Below are positions 1 to 8,744 of a stretch of DNA of 64,000 nt, in pieces. Each line of letters starts with the position of its first letter. The first letter of the stretch is position 1. Made by a program: the position numbers and the translations under genes. This DNA comes from Sphingobacterium sp. UT-1RO-CII-1 (lineage in GTDB: Bacteria; Bacteroidota; Bacteroidia; Sphingobacteriales; Sphingobacteriaceae): contig NZ_JAPPVJ010000004.1 in the NCBI RefSeq assembly GCF_026711005.1, forward strand, positions 248,001 through 312,000, in the 5' to 3' direction. The notes under the pieces were generated by a model. The model worked only from the letters and a program-made list of their open reading frames with translations. It was not told the origin of the DNA and did not search any database.

Positions 1-301
1 AATGCAATCTGTATCGGATCAGATCTCTGGTGAATTGCAGCATAAATCTGTCGAAATTCAAGATGTACTGGCTTGGAAAGAAGGCTATTTCCGTTTTAAT
101 GAAGATGATATTCGTTCTGTTTTGAATAAAATTAAAAGCTGGTATGCTATAGAGGAGTTTGAAATTTTGGCGATTACAAATGATCGTTTTACTGGGGCTG
201 TGAAGCGAACTCAAAAGTTATCAGAACTACTTGAGCAACTTGAGAAAATATCTAGTTATAAGTTTAAAATTATAGAGGGGAGGGTTATCGTTATGTATTA
301 A
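1..301 (+). CDS. FecR-family anti-sigma factor, C-terminal part (5' end outside window)
   Basis: About 99 residues of the C-terminal domain are visible; the reading frame is open to the left edge. The stretch around LAWKEGYFRFNEDDIRSVL, followed by a WYAIEEFEI motif and a closing FKIIEGRVIVMY, matches the DUF4974-type C-terminal domain of Bacteroidota FecR proteins, which sits in the periplasm and contacts the N-terminal signalling domain of a TonB-dependent receptor. An STN-containing SusC gene follows about 115 bases downstream, the same order as the complete locus at 10.2-16.8 kb, so its sigma factor probably lies just outside the window. The visible ATG at position 2 is internal and not the real start. 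Confidence 0.8.
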   Translation, partial: MQSVSDQISGELQHKSVEIQDVLAWKEGYFRFNEDDIRSVLNKIKSWYAIEEFEILAITNDRFTGAVKRTQKLSELLEQLEKISSYKFKIIEGRVIVMY

Positions 302-417
302 AAGGCTACTTAGAAATATAAGAACGGAAGCGCTACCAACACTTCCGCTCAAGATGTTTAGTGATAGACAAATTTTTTCGAGAAATTATAAATCATATTT
401 CAACCAAACGATTGCAA

Positions 418-3400
418 ATGTACAAAATCCATACAACTAATCGGGGCTTCTGGCGAACCCCTATGGTTAAATGCCTAATCAAGATGAAAATAACCGCTTT
501 TTTCATGCTGGTAATGTTCGTGCACGTGCACGGATCGACTTATGGTCAAAAAATATCTTTACGTTTATCTGGAGCTACTTTAAGCACTGTGCTGAATGAG
601 ATTCAAAAGCAGGCGGGGGTAGACTTCTTATACAATAGTGCTTCTGTAGATGTAAAGAAAAAAATATCTGTTAATGTTAAGAATCAAAATCTTTCTGACG
701 TATTAGAATCAATTTTAAAGGAACAAAAATTAGATTTTGAGATTGATAAAAAAGTAGTGCTTATTAAACGTTCTGCAGATGCTCTTGTGAACAGTGACAA
801 GGTTGAAAACACCGTTGTTCAGAGTAGAGTTGTGAGCGGTGTGGTTAGGGATGTTAATGGACAACCTGTAGCAGGTGTGACTGTTAGTGTTGTTGGAACG
901 ACTACAGGAACGACGACAGATACTGATGGGGCATATTCATTGCAGGTTAGTAATACACATAAGACATTATCGTACTCTATTGTTGGTTATACACCTCAAA
1001 GTGTAGATGTCAATGGACGTTCTGTTATTGATGTTGTTTTAGAGGAAAATATAGACGACTTAGATGAGGTTGTTGTCGTTGGTTATTCTACACAAAGAGT
1101 CCGCTATCTTTCCAGTGCGATAACAACTTTAAATGCAGAGAAGCTGAAAGATGTTACTTCTAATGATTTATCGGCTATGTTACAAGGTAAGGCTCCAGGT
1201 GTTGTGGTGTCATCCGGTTCGGGAGCGCCTACAAGTAAACCTAATGTCTTAATAAGAGGTGCAGGGACTATTAGTGCAAGTACGTCTCCGCTAATTGTTG
1301 TAGATGGAAATATTGGTGGAGAATATAACCCTGCAGATATCGAGTCTGTAACTGTTTTACGTGATGTTGCTGCTACTGGTTTATATGGTTCTCGTGCAGC
1401 AAATGGCGTTATTCTTGTGAATACGAAACGTGGGCAGGCTGGCCGAACTAAAGTAGAACTTAATAATTCTTATGGTTTTGGTAACCCTACAATGGGTAGT
1501 TTTAAGTTGATGAATTCTCAACAGCTATATGATTATCAGACCAAATTCTATAACCGTGATGCATCTGTTTTGGACAATGATACTGATTGGTGGAAATTAG
1601 CTTTTGGTACAGGACGGGTTAATAACCATAATGTTTCTGTAGCAGGAGGGGGAGAAAAGGTTCAGTTCTATACTTCAGGGGTTTTCTTTCGTGAGACTGG
1701 AACGTTAAAGAGCACTGATTTTACTGGTTATAATTTTAGAAATAATATCAATGCTAAACTCTCTGATCGACTGACTGCGGCGTTTTATATTAATGGAGGT
1801 GTGCAAAAGAACAATTTAGAGAATAGCAATACTATCTATGATGCTTATACTAACCTTCCGTTTGATCCGGCTTTTGACAGTGATGGACTGCCCATAGATG
1901 GACGTTTTCATCCGGTTTGGTATGGTAGAGAAAGAGAAAACTTTTTGCATTCATTGCAGTATAACTATAATAATAGTAAAGATTTCGCTGTTAATGGAGA
2001 TTTGAATTTGGATTATAAGCTTAGTAATAAGTTTACACTTTCGACTTATAATCGAGCACAGCTTTACAATGGTAAGACAGCTCGGTATTTTGATCGTCGT
2101 ACAAAGCAAGGTGGGGCAAATGAGGGGGAACTTTATAATGGAACATCGAGTTCTGAGCGTTATTTGACTTCGAATAGAATCCGTTATAGCGATAATTTTG
2201 GAGCGCATAATCTTGTTGTTTTAGGAGTCGCAGAGGCAGAAACTACAGTTTCAGATTGGACCTCAATGTCAGGAAAGGGACTGCCTCCGGGAAGAGATGT
2301 TATGTCTGTTGCGACTAATGTGTTGCAAAATCCGGGAGGTTCTAGAGAACAGGTTTCTTTTAGGAAATATTTGATGCAAGCAGATTATAACTATGCTGAT
2401 AAGTACTTCTTAGTGGGATCACTTGTTAATGAATTCTCCTCTAAGTTTGGAAAAAATAATTCGACAGCGAATTTCTTTCAATTAGGTGCTTCGTGGAATA
2501 TTACCAATGAGGACTTTTTGAAAGATAACACAACTTTATCTTATGCTAAATTAAGAGGTAGCTATGGAACTGTAGGGAATGCAGATGGTATATCAAATTT
2601 TGCAGCTCTTGGTTTGTATAGTATTACACAAGACGCGAGCTATGCTGGGTTACCAGGGGCTGCACCTTATCAGAAGGGGAATCCTGATTTAAGCTGGGAG
2701 AAAATTAAATCTGCAAACTTAGGTGTGGATTTGACATTGTGGAATCGTATTCAGGTTAGTGTTGATGTTTATGAGAAAAAAGCAAGTGAGCTTTTGTACC
2801 AAAAGCCGCTAGCTGCTACAACAGGTTATAGTTACGTTTGGGTGAATGCGGGTTCGGTTCGTAATAGAGGCTTGGAGTTTAATATTACATCGCAGAATGT
2901 TACGAAGGAGAAGTTTAGTTGGGAGACGGGCTTTAATATGGCGTTTAATAGGAATAAAGTATTAGAATTAAGTGATGGTGCAGATGTTTTTAACCCTGGA
3001 GCCAGCCAACCTATAGCAGTAGGGCATGATATGGATGAATTCCATATGCCAATATGGGTGGGGGTAGATCCAAAAAATGGAGACCCATTGTGGGAAAAGA
3101 TAGAGAAGGATGCTAATGGGGTAATCACTAAGACCACCACAAATATATATAGTGAGGCTGCTACTGCCGATTCTCGTCAATTTACGGGTAAATCTGCGGC
3201 TCCAAAATTTACAGGGGGTGTGAGTAATACCTTGAAGTATGGAGACTTTACTCTGTCTGCTTTCTTCAATTTTGTTTATGGAAACTATGTTTACAATGAT
3301 ACCCGGGTATATTTTGATAGTGATGGTCTTTATGAGGCTTTTAATTCTATGGTTCCGATGAATAATTGGACACGTTGGGAAAAAGAAGGTGATATTGCAA

Positions 3401-3711
3401 CACATCCTAAAGCTGTAGTGGGAGGTAATAAAGAGTCTAGCCAAACTTCATCTCGCTTTTTAGAAAGTGGTAGCTACATCAGGCTGAGAAATGTGAGGTT
3501 AGGTTACAATTTGCCTCAAAACGCTTTACGCGGGACTGGGTTAAGTAGGGTGCATATTTTCGTTAGTGGGGACAATTTATGGACGGGTACTAAGTTTTCC
3601 GGACCAGATCCTGAGGTTTCGTTAACTCAGATAGATCAAAGCTCGGGGAGATCGAGCTTTAAATATCCTATTTCTAAGAAGTTCCTTTTTGGTGTCAATT
3701 TAACATTTTAA
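418..3711 (+). CDS. SusC/RagA-family TonB-dependent outer-membrane transporter with STN signalling domain
   Basis: Outer-membrane TonB-dependent transporter that imports a substrate captured by its SusD partner, using energy from ExbBD-TonB. The ATG at 418 is preferred: it puts a short basic region ahead of a signal peptide (hydrophobic ITAFFMLVMFVHVHG, cleavage near TYGQ). The same frame opens at a GTG at 361, which would add 19 residues. Order of domains: STN (about residues 45-110, interacting with FecR), a carboxypeptidase-regulatory-like beta domain (about 140-215), the SusC box VVVVGYSTQ, the plug, and a long beta barrel ending in FGVNLTF with a terminal Phe. About 1097 residues, normal for the family. 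The susD gene follows after 14 bases. With the FecR upstream, expression is probably controlled by cell-surface signalling through an ECF sigma factor. The substrate is unknown. Confidence 0.93.
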   Translation: MYKIHTTNRGFWRTPMVKCLIKMKITAFFMLVMFVHVHGSTYGQKISLRLSGATLSTVLNEIQKQAGVDFLYNSASVDVKKKISVNVKNQNLSDVLESILKEQKLDFEIDKKVVLIKRSADALVNSDKVENTVVQSRVVSGVVRDVNGQPVAGVTVSVVGTTTGTTTDTDGAYSLQVSNTHKTLSYSIVGYTPQSVDVNGRSVIDVVLEENIDDLDEVVVVGYSTQRVRYLSSAITTLNAEKLKDVTSNDLSAMLQGKAPGVVVSSGSGAPTSKPNVLIRGAGTISASTSPLIVVDGNIGGEYNPADIESVTVLRDVAATGLYGSRAANGVILVNTKRGQAGRTKVELNNSYGFGNPTMGSFKLMNSQQLYDYQTKFYNRDASVLDNDTDWWKLAFGTGRVNNHNVSVAGGGEKVQFYTSGVFFRETGTLKSTDFTGYNFRNNINAKLSDRLTAAFYINGGVQKNNLENSNTIYDAYTNLPFDPAFDSDGLPIDGRFHPVWYGRERENFLHSLQYNYNNSKDFAVNGDLNLDYKLSNKFTLSTYNRAQLYNGKTARYFDRRTKQGGANEGELYNGTSSSERYLTSNRIRYSDNFGAHNLVVLGVAEAETTVSDWTSMSGKGLPPGRDVMSVATNVLQNPGGSREQVSFRKYLMQADYNYADKYFLVGSLVNEFSSKFGKNNSTANFFQLGASWNITNEDFLKDNTTLSYAKLRGSYGTVGNADGISNFAALGLYSITQDASYAGLPGAAPYQKGNPDLSWEKIKSANLGVDLTLWNRIQVSVDVYEKKASELLYQKPLAATTGYSYVWVNAGSVRNRGLEFNITSQNVTKEKFSWETGFNMAFNRNKVLELSDGADVFNPGASQPIAVGHDMDEFHMPIWVGVDPKNGDPLWEKIEKDANGVITKTTTNIYSEAATADSRQFTGKSAAPKFTGGVSNTLKYGDFTLSAFFNFVYGNYVYNDTRVYFDSDGLYEAFNSMVPMNNWTRWEKEGDIATHPKAVVGGNKESSQTSSRFLESGSYIRLRNVRLGYNLPQNALRGTGLSRVHIFVSGDNLWTGTKFSGPDPEVSLTQIDQSSGRSSFKYPISKKFLFGVNLTF

Positions 3712-3725
3712 CAAAAAAGAAGAAA

Positions 3726-5240
3726 ATGAAAATATCGATCATACATACGACTATTTTGCTGGTATTGGTAGCTATGCTTCATCAATCATGTCAAAAACAT
3801 TATCTACCTCATGAATTTATAGAAGAAGAGTCTGCGTTGACGAATGAGGCTGATGTAGAAACGGCGACTATTGGAACATATGCTGTTTTAAAGAATGAAG
3901 CATATGTGCGGAGTGGACATTTTTTAATGGAATATCCAGGCGATGCGGTGGCACAGGGGCAGGCTTCGGGCGATGACTTAACAAGAGCTTATAGATATAC
4001 CCACATTAATACTTCGGCACATAGTACCAACTTTTGGACACAAAGCTATAAAGTAATCGCAGCAGCTAATAAGGTTATTGGCTATGTGCAGGATGATGCC
4101 TCTCAAGGGATGCTACAGCTTAAAGGAGAGAATCTTTTTTTACGGGCTTTGATGCATTTTAATTTGGTTCGCATATTTGGGCGTCCTTATCCACAAGGTA
4201 AAGGCGAAAATTTAGGTGTTCCAATTTTACACGAAGGCCTGTCGGAAGAAGAAATTGATAATATAAGCCGTAGTTCGGTTAAGGCTGTTTATGATTTTAT
4301 TATAGCTGATTTATTGAAAGCAGCAGATTTGCTGACTGAGAATAAAAGTAATTCTTTTGCTTCTAAGGAGGTAGCTTATGCTTTGCTTGCTAGAACATAT
4401 CTATATAAAGAGGATAATATTAACGCAATAAAATACGCTAATATGGTCATTTCATCTCCTAGGTATACACTGTTGCAAGGAAGTGATTATGTGGGTTACT
4501 TTAGAACTGTGCCAGAGAATAATAAAGAAACTATATTCGGAATCAGACATACGAAAGTAGAAGACAGGGGAATGAATTCAATCGGTTCTATGTATATCAG
4601 CGCTGACGCTTCGGGTAATGCTGTAGGGCAAGGAGTAACGGGATGGGCAGAGATTTATGCTTCTATTAAGTATTATGACTTTTTGAGCAAGTATCCTCAT
4701 GATTTAAGGAATTCGTTTGTCGTACCCTATACTATAGGCGGTGTTTTGCAGAATAATCAGAAATTGACACCGACTGTTCCTATGTATTATGTTAATAAAT
4801 ATTCTTTTCAGGAAGATGTTGTCAATTTAAGTTCTCCCGTGTATTTCCGATTAGCCGAAATGTATCTGATACGCGCAGAAGCTTATGCTAAAGAAGGGAA
4901 TGTAGGAGATGCGTTAGCAGATGTAAACAGGATCCGTGAGAGAGCAGGGTTAAAAGGTGCAGAACTGCATAGTTTACAGAATATAGCGGCAGCAAATAAG
5001 ACAGCTTTGGATGTTGTTTTGGAAGAGCGCTTTTTAGAACTGGCTTTTGAAGGACATCGAGCTTATGATCTTTTTCGGAACAATCGTTCAGTTGTTCGAA
5101 ATTACCCTGGAACACATAGTTTATCTAACACACCAACTACAGATGTTCATCAGGAGATTAAGCCTACAGATAAACGGGTTGTGTTTTTTGTTCCTCAAGC
5201 CGAGATTAATAAAAATAATAATCTAGATCAAAACCCATAA
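3726..5240 (+). CDS. SusD/RagB-family substrate-binding lipoprotein
   Basis: Surface lipoprotein that caps the SusC barrel and delivers substrate to it. The signal peptide ends in a lipobox (MLHQSC), giving a lipidated Cys near residue 22. Typical SusD features are the TPR-like helices with AEAKFLRA-type motifs (here KGENLFLRALMHFNLVR), a YLIRAEAYAKEGN helix near residue 380, RERAGL, and the LEERFLELAFEGHRAYDLFR block near the end. 504 residues is standard. It forms an operon with the preceding susC, and a strong hairpin follows the stop. No neighbouring polysaccharide lyase or glycoside hydrolase was found inside the window, so the substrate cannot be read from context except through the two sugar-modifying genes downstream. 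Confidence 0.92.
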   Translation: MKISIIHTTILLVLVAMLHQSCQKHYLPHEFIEEESALTNEADVETATIGTYAVLKNEAYVRSGHFLMEYPGDAVAQGQASGDDLTRAYRYTHINTSAHSTNFWTQSYKVIAAANKVIGYVQDDASQGMLQLKGENLFLRALMHFNLVRIFGRPYPQGKGENLGVPILHEGLSEEEIDNISRSSVKAVYDFIIADLLKAADLLTENKSNSFASKEVAYALLARTYLYKEDNINAIKYANMVISSPRYTLLQGSDYVGYFRTVPENNKETIFGIRHTKVEDRGMNSIGSMYISADASGNAVGQGVTGWAEIYASIKYYDFLSKYPHDLRNSFVVPYTIGGVLQNNQKLTPTVPMYYVNKYSFQEDVVNLSSPVYFRLAEMYLIRAEAYAKEGNVGDALADVNRIRERAGLKGAELHSLQNIAAANKTALDVVLEERFLELAFEGHRAYDLFRNNRSVVRNYPGTHSLSNTPTTDVHQEIKPTDKRVVFFVPQAEINKNNNLDQNP

Positions 5241-5268
5241 GTGTTTTTATAATAATTTTATTTTTCAC

Positions 5269-5314
5269 ACAGGTGATATGAAGCTTTTGTGCTTTATATC
5301 ACTTGTAGTTTTTT
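5269..5314 (+). terminator. intrinsic terminator after the first susD
   Basis: A 16-base-pair stem with two G-U pairs (5269-5284 with 5291-5306) and a six-base loop TTTTGT is followed by a run of T at 5309-5314. It lies 28 bases past the SusD stop and separates the transporter pair from the Gfo/Idh/MocA gene, although read-through is possible. Confidence 0.75.
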
Positions 5315-5357
5315 AAACCTTTAAAAAGTAAATAGTTACGACTAAATAATTATAAAT

Positions 5358-6680
5358 ATGAGTTATTCAAGAAGAAAATTTTTAAAGACTGCAGGCTTGA
5401 CCGCTGCAGCAAGTTTTGTTGCTGCTGATTATGTTATGGCATCAAAGCCCAATTGGAGTCTAAACACGAAAACATTAAAAGTTGGTCTTATTGGTTGCGG
5501 TGGGCGTGGTACAGCAGCAGCAATGGAAGCGCTTAATGCTGATTCTAATGTGATACTTTATGCAATGGCTGATGCTTTTTCAGATCATCTGTCGAGTTCT
5601 TATGATAGTTTAAAAAAAGCTTTTGGTGACAAAGTCCAGGTTAGTGATGCACATAAGTTTGTAGGGCTGGATGCTTATCAGAAATTGATAGATTTAGATG
5701 TTGATGTAGTTCTACTGGCAGCTCCTCCGGGGTTTCGGCCAGCTCATTTAGAGGCATCGGTAGCGGGTGGTAAGCATATTTTTTGTGAGAAGCCTTTTGC
5801 TGTAGATGCACCTGGTTTACGAAGAGCGATGGCAGCAGCAGATCTTGCAAAGACTAAAAATTTATCGTTAGTGTCTGGTTTCTGCTGGCGTTACCATACA
5901 CCAAAGAGAGAAACCTTTGGGCGAGTTTTACAGGGGCAGATTGGTAATGTGCTTAATGCAGAAAGTTCATATAATACCGGGGAGCTTTGGTATAAAGAAC
6001 GTCAGAAAAACTGGTCAGATTTCGAATACCAATTGAGAAATTGGCTGTATTATAGTTGGCTATCTGGAGACCATATTATCGAGCAGGCTATTCATAGTTT
6101 AGATATGATGCAGTGGGCTCTAGGTGATGAGCTGCCTATAGCTGCTATAGCTAGCGGGGGAAGACAGAAGAGAACAGATCCAAAGTTTGGTAACGTATAC
6201 GATCATTTTTCTGTAGTTTATGAATATGAAGGCGGTAAGAAGAGTTTTTTCTCTTGTAGGCAACAAAATGATACTGCACCATCTTATGCAGTAGAACTTG
6301 TAGGAGATCAAGGACGTTGTATTGTAGATTGTAGGACTGGAGAGCATTCTATTTTGGGTAAACAACCCTGGAGTTATGCAGATGAAACTAAATTTACGGA
6401 CGAAAATGCTTATAAAGAAAGTAGCTCACGTAGCATGTACCAGCAGGAACATGATGAGCTATTTGCTGGGATAAGAAATAATAAACCAAAACACGATGGT
6501 GCTTGGATGTTTAAATCAAATTTAGTTGCTTTGGCAGGAAGAATGGCAGGGTATACGGGGCAGAGGGTTACACTTGACGATGTGTTGGCTTCGAATGAAG
6601 TTTTATTCCCAACGAATGTTTCTTGGGATTTAAAATATAGCCTACCTGTAGCAGTACCAGGTATTACAACTAAAATTTAG
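5358..6680 (+). CDS. Gfo/Idh/MocA-family oxidoreductase with twin-arginine signal
   Basis: NAD(P)-dependent sugar oxidoreductase, predicted to be exported folded by the Tat pathway: the N-terminus carries SRRKFLKTAG followed by an Ala-rich hydrophobic stretch. The Rossmann fingerprint VGLIGCGGRG lies near residues 42-51, the family CEKPF motif (catalytic Lys region) near 143, and the C-terminal alpha/beta dimerisation domain follows with HIIEQAIHSLDMMQWALGD. 440 residues is normal for the Tat-type subfamily. It is translated just ahead of a sugar isomerase-like protein (4 bases apart). In Bacteroides, exported dehydrogenases of this family act with isomerase-like or DUF1080 proteins in 3-keto-glycoside breakdown; that role here is inference, and the sugar is unknown. 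Confidence 0.9.
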   Translation: MSYSRRKFLKTAGLTAAASFVAADYVMASKPNWSLNTKTLKVGLIGCGGRGTAAAMEALNADSNVILYAMADAFSDHLSSSYDSLKKAFGDKVQVSDAHKFVGLDAYQKLIDLDVDVVLLAAPPGFRPAHLEASVAGGKHIFCEKPFAVDAPGLRRAMAAADLAKTKNLSLVSGFCWRYHTPKRETFGRVLQGQIGNVLNAESSYNTGELWYKERQKNWSDFEYQLRNWLYYSWLSGDHIIEQAIHSLDMMQWALGDELPIAAIASGGRQKRTDPKFGNVYDHFSVVYEYEGGKKSFFSCRQQNDTAPSYAVELVGDQGRCIVDCRTGEHSILGKQPWSYADETKFTDENAYKESSSRSMYQQEHDELFAGIRNNKPKHDGAWMFKSNLVALAGRMAGYTGQRVTLDDVLASNEVLFPTNVSWDLKYSLPVAVPGITTKI

Positions 6681-6684
6681 ATTT

Positions 6685-7593
6685 ATGGATAGAAAAGATT
6701 TTATTAGAACGTCATCACTTTTGCTTGGAGGAGCACTTGTTACGCCTAGCGTTCATGGAATGCCGATCGCTAAAAGTGGACAGGCAGCTATTAAATTGAA
6801 GAAGGGTGTTAGTTTTTATATGATTAAAGAGGAGCTCTCTTTAATTGATAAGCTTAAACTTGTTAAAGACTTGGGTTTTGATGGCGTAGAATTTAATAGT
6901 CCTGTAGATTTTAGTATTAAGGAGCTGTTAGATGCGAAGGATAAGACAGGGATAGAGATACCTAGTGTTGTAAATAAAGACCACTGGGCAAAGCCTTTAT
7001 CTGATCCTGACTCTTCTGTTAGGCAGTTTACGATAGACTCAGTCGCTCAATCTTTGCAAGATGTTAAAGATTTAGGAGGAGATACTGTATTAGTTGTTCC
7101 GGGTGTGGTAAATGAGAAAGTTTCTTATGAAGTAGCTTATAAAAATGCATTGGAATCTGTACGTAAACTTATTCCGCACGCTGAACGAACAGGAATGAAA
7201 ATCGGACTAGAGAATGTTTGGAATAATTTTATTTTGAGTCCTATTGAAGCTAAAGCTTTTGTTGATGCGATCGATCATCCTTTAATTGGCTGGTATTTTG
7301 ATATTGGCAATATCTTACGTTATGGTTGGCCTGAGCATTGGATTGAAACGCTGGGTAATAGAATCTTTAAATTGCATGCAAAGGAGTTTAGTAGAGAGAA
7401 AATGAATAATGAGGGACTTTGGAAAGGCTTTGACGTAGATCTTTTAAAAGGTGATATTGATTGGAAACTCGTTATGAAAACTGTGCGTGATGTGGGGTAC
7501 AAAGGAGGGTGGATAACTAGTGAGTTAGGAGGAGGAGATCGAGTTTATCTAAAGAAGGTTGCAGAGCAAATGGAGGAGATAGTTAGTCTTTAG
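6685..7593 (+). CDS. sugar phosphate isomerase/epimerase-like TIM-barrel protein, exported
   Basis: Xylose-isomerase-like TIM barrel (AP endonuclease 2 superfamily). The N-terminus MDRKDFIRTSSLLLGGALV resembles a weak Tat/Sec signal, so it probably works in the periplasm with the preceding oxidoreductase. Likely metal ligands are the Glu of GLENVWNN (about residue 174), Asp and His of WYFDIGN and KLHAKEF (about 210-235), and Glu of TSELGGGD (about 280). 302 residues is typical. The gene begins four bases after its neighbour's stop, indicating co-translation. Members include true isomerases, epimerases and keto-sugar lyases or hydrolases, so the reaction cannot be fixed from sequence. Confidence 0.87.
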   Translation: MDRKDFIRTSSLLLGGALVTPSVHGMPIAKSGQAAIKLKKGVSFYMIKEELSLIDKLKLVKDLGFDGVEFNSPVDFSIKELLDAKDKTGIEIPSVVNKDHWAKPLSDPDSSVRQFTIDSVAQSLQDVKDLGGDTVLVVPGVVNEKVSYEVAYKNALESVRKLIPHAERTGMKIGLENVWNNFILSPIEAKAFVDAIDHPLIGWYFDIGNILRYGWPEHWIETLGNRIFKLHAKEFSREKMNNEGLWKGFDVDLLKGDIDWKLVMKTVRDVGYKGGWITSELGGGDRVYLKKVAEQMEEIVSL

Positions 7594-7631
7594 TAACTTA
7601 TCATCGTTTTTTTAAGTATTACGGTGCTAAT

Positions 7632-7675
7632 AATTAATAAGGAGAGTGGCAATATTGTTACTCTCCTTATTAATT
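7632..7675 (+). terminator. intrinsic terminator after the isomerase gene
   Basis: Perfect 16-bp inverted repeat (7632-7647 and 7660-7675). The loop contains a further small CAATATTG palindrome. The right arm itself ends in AATT and is followed by TT, a modest U tract. It closes the first transport/oxidation locus. Confidence 0.75.
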
Positions 7676-7710
7676 TTGGTGGGTTTTACAATATTTGCCC
7701 TATTATGAAT

Positions 7711-7718
7711 TACCTTTG
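7711..7718 (+). promoter_or_regulatory. candidate -7 box (TACCTTTG) for the LysO pair
   Basis: Matches the Bacteroidota sigma-A -7 consensus TAnnTTTG and lies 28 bases upstream of the ATG at 7747. I see no clear TTG at the usual distance upstream, so support is only partial. Confidence 0.45.
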
Positions 7719-7746
7719 CTGTTTAATAACTTAAATTTTCTACTGC

Positions 7747-8022
7747 ATGTTAACGGTTTTTTTTATTATGTTGCTAGGTGTGGGGATAGGTGTGTTTGTT
7801 CGTAAGTTGCCGGTTTTTAAACGGACGAATAGAATAATAACTCTTGTTATTTATGTACTTCTTTTTTTATTAGGTAAGGAGGTGGGAGCTGATGAGCGTG
7901 TGCTTTCTAGTTTAAGTACTTTAGGTGTGCAAGCATTGATCATTACACTAGGAGCGGTATTAGGTAGTGCATTGTGTGCTAAATTTGTTTATCAATATTT
8001 TTTCAATAGGGATGAAAGGTAG
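7747..8022 (+). CDS. LysO-family transporter, N-terminal half protein
   Basis: 91-residue membrane protein with three predicted helices (MLTVFFIMLLGVGIGVFV, IITLVIYVLLFLLGKEVG, ALIITLGAVLGSALC). It corresponds to the first part of the LysO/YbjE (DUF340) lysine exporter, which in Proteobacteria is a single chain. In many Bacteroidota the protein is encoded as two adjacent open reading frames, as here. The second half begins 11 bases before this stop, in another frame. It is expected to form an inner-membrane amino-acid exporter with its neighbour. The short length is natural for the split arrangement, not evidence of decay. Confidence 0.75.
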   Translation: MLTVFFIMLLGVGIGVFVRKLPVFKRTNRIITLVIYVLLFLLGKEVGADERVLSSLSTLGVQALIITLGAVLGSALCAKFVYQYFFNRDER

Positions 8023-8614
8023 TCTGATTATTATAGGCTTTTTTATTGTAGGAGTATTGGTTGGGGTGTGGAAATTGATACCTGAAGACTTTTTTTCTGA
8101 TCATATAAGTAGTTATGTGCTGTATGTACTTATGTTTTTAGTCGGGTTATCGATCGGTTATGATAAGGAATTGATGCAGGCATTAAGGCGTACGAACTTA
8201 AGGATTTTATGGGTGCCGTTTGCTACTATTATCGGCACATTGGGAGGAACCGCTTTAGTAGGAGTTTTTTTGGAAGATTGGACTGTTTTTGAAAGCATGG
8301 CAGTAGGGGCGGGATTTGGTTACTATTCATTGTCGAGCATTTTTATTACGGAATATAAAGGAGCTTCTTTAGGAACTATTGCGCTAATGTCGAATATTAT
8401 AAGGGAAATTATAGCATTATTAGCGACGCCATTGTTGTTGAAGTGGTTTGGACGTTTGGCACCTATTTCCGTGGCAGGGGCAACAAGTATGGATACAGCA
8501 TTGCCGATAATTACGCAATTTTCAGGTAGGGATTATGTGCTGATAGCAATTACGCATGGAATCGTTGTGGATCTTAGTGTACCTTTCTTAGTCACTTTCT
8601 TCTGTTCTATTTAA
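8012..8614 (+). CDS. LysO-family lysine exporter, C-terminal half
   Basis: About 200 residues and five to six predicted helices. The region VGAGFGYYSLSSIFITEYKG and the NIIREIIALLATP segment are characteristic of the LysO/YbjE family, thought to export L-lysine and toxic analogues. The ATG at 8012 (MKGSLIIIGFF) is chosen over an upstream GTG in the same frame at 7967, because it yields a normal first helix and an 11-base overlap with the N-terminal-half gene, consistent with translational coupling. It probably works as one transporter with that gene. Confidence 0.8.
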   Translation: MKGSLIIIGFFIVGVLVGVWKLIPEDFFSDHISSYVLYVLMFLVGLSIGYDKELMQALRRTNLRILWVPFATIIGTLGGTALVGVFLEDWTVFESMAVGAGFGYYSLSSIFITEYKGASLGTIALMSNIIREIIALLATPLLLKWFGRLAPISVAGATSMDTALPIITQFSGRDYVLIAITHGIVVDLSVPFLVTFFCSI

Positions 8615-8744
8615 TCAGTATTATCACAGTAAACAATAAATCTCTTGCTCGCGATAAGGTAGATTGTATTTTTAAGAGTAGGTGTGGGTGTGCTTAAAAT
8701 ATTGGTTTGATTGATCCTTGTTTATTAAGTTTGTAGCCTCATAT

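Noticed and set aside
325..347. six-bp hairpin CGGAAG/CTTCCG between fecR and susC
   Set aside because: Too short and without a T tract to call a terminator.
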